Source of the DNA: Bacillota bacterium
GTDB lineage: Bacteria > Bacillota_I > Bacilli_A > RF39 > UBA660
DNA length: 30,484 nucleotides
Assembly (NCBI GenBank): GCA_015059305.1
Contig: SVAQ01000012.1
Location: forward strand, 1 to 30,484
Direction of reading: 5' to 3'
The notes below the pieces were generated by a model, which ran no database searches, was not told the DNA's origin, and was given only the letters and a program-made list of their open reading frames with translations. A program made the translations under genes and the position numbers. Each line of letters opens with the position of its first letter. Position 1 is the first letter of the stretch. Below, in pieces: positions 30,391 to 30,484 of the stretch.

Positions 30391-30484
30391 TAATATGTAA
30401 GAGAAAATAATCTTACAGGTGTTAATAATTAATTATGCGCTACCTAAAAAGGCTCTACGCAATTTGAAAGGAAGATGATATATA

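Noticed and set aside
30435..30467. Ten-codon leader peptide MRYLKRLYAI before the CIRCE-controlled gene
   Set aside because: The nearest AGGTG is too far upstream, and the sequence is better explained as a hairpin arm.

Overview
The window looks like chromosomal DNA of a very AT-rich, low-GC Gram-positive bacterium, probably an uncultured gut-type member of the Bacilli. Evidence: Firmicutes-type Ffh, EngB, Der, Lon, SipS/LepB and L19; a CIRCE operator; a glmS ribozyme; a SpoIVB fragment; strong GGAGG-like ribosome binding sites; sigma-A-like promoters. Stops are almost all TAA or TAG, with TGA ending only one intact gene (the GntR regulator). Tryptophan is TGG, so I see no sign of code 4.

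Layout. Positions 1 to about 2990 are the right end of an integrated element: two hypothetical membrane or anchored proteins, a tiny ORF without a normal start codon, and a TnpX/TndX-like large serine recombinase. Its 3' end abuts the C-terminal half of spoIVB (2992-3525), so the element has split this sporulation protease gene just before its catalytic histidine. Next come a multi-hairpin RNA candidate (3528-3750), a zinc-ribbon membrane protein, and ffh. A minus-strand M3-like metallopeptidase follows. Positions 7412-7857 hold a glmS promoter and ribozyme followed by a glmS reduced to 22 N-terminal and about 50 C-terminal codons. Then come a COG2509-type flavoprotein, a NahK-like sugar kinase and a small minus-strand hypothetical gene.

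Positions 10928-13355 are an engB / type IV prepilin / der cluster. lon follows with its own promoter, then an alpha/beta hydrolase, a membrane-anchored MurF-like Mur ligase and a D-Ala-D-Ala ligase as a tight cell-wall cluster. A PilB/GspE-type ATPase lies on the minus strand, divergent from two tandem paralogous membrane-anchored Cys-containing proteins. The second paralog sits behind a 29-T homopolymer. rplS, with a leader RNA, and signal peptidase I follow, then a HELVH zincin-like protein and a coiled-coil calcineurin-like phosphoesterase, both of unknown role. A YtrA-type GntR/ABC transporter operon, a rod-shaped RNA candidate and a CIRCE-controlled heat-shock promoter close the window; the gene it drives starts at or just beyond the right edge.

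Together these genes cover protein targeting and secretion (ffh, signal peptidase, prepilin, pilus ATPase), ribosome assembly (engB, der, L19), proteostasis (lon, CIRCE operon) and peptidoglycan precursors (MurF-like, Ddl, the relic glmS and possibly amino-sugar salvage by the NahK-like kinase). The most noteworthy observations are the spoIVB interruption, the collapsed glmS behind a recognisable ribozyme core, the poly-T tract before a surface protein, and the unassigned structured RNAs. Everything here was read by eye: no database search or folding program was run.
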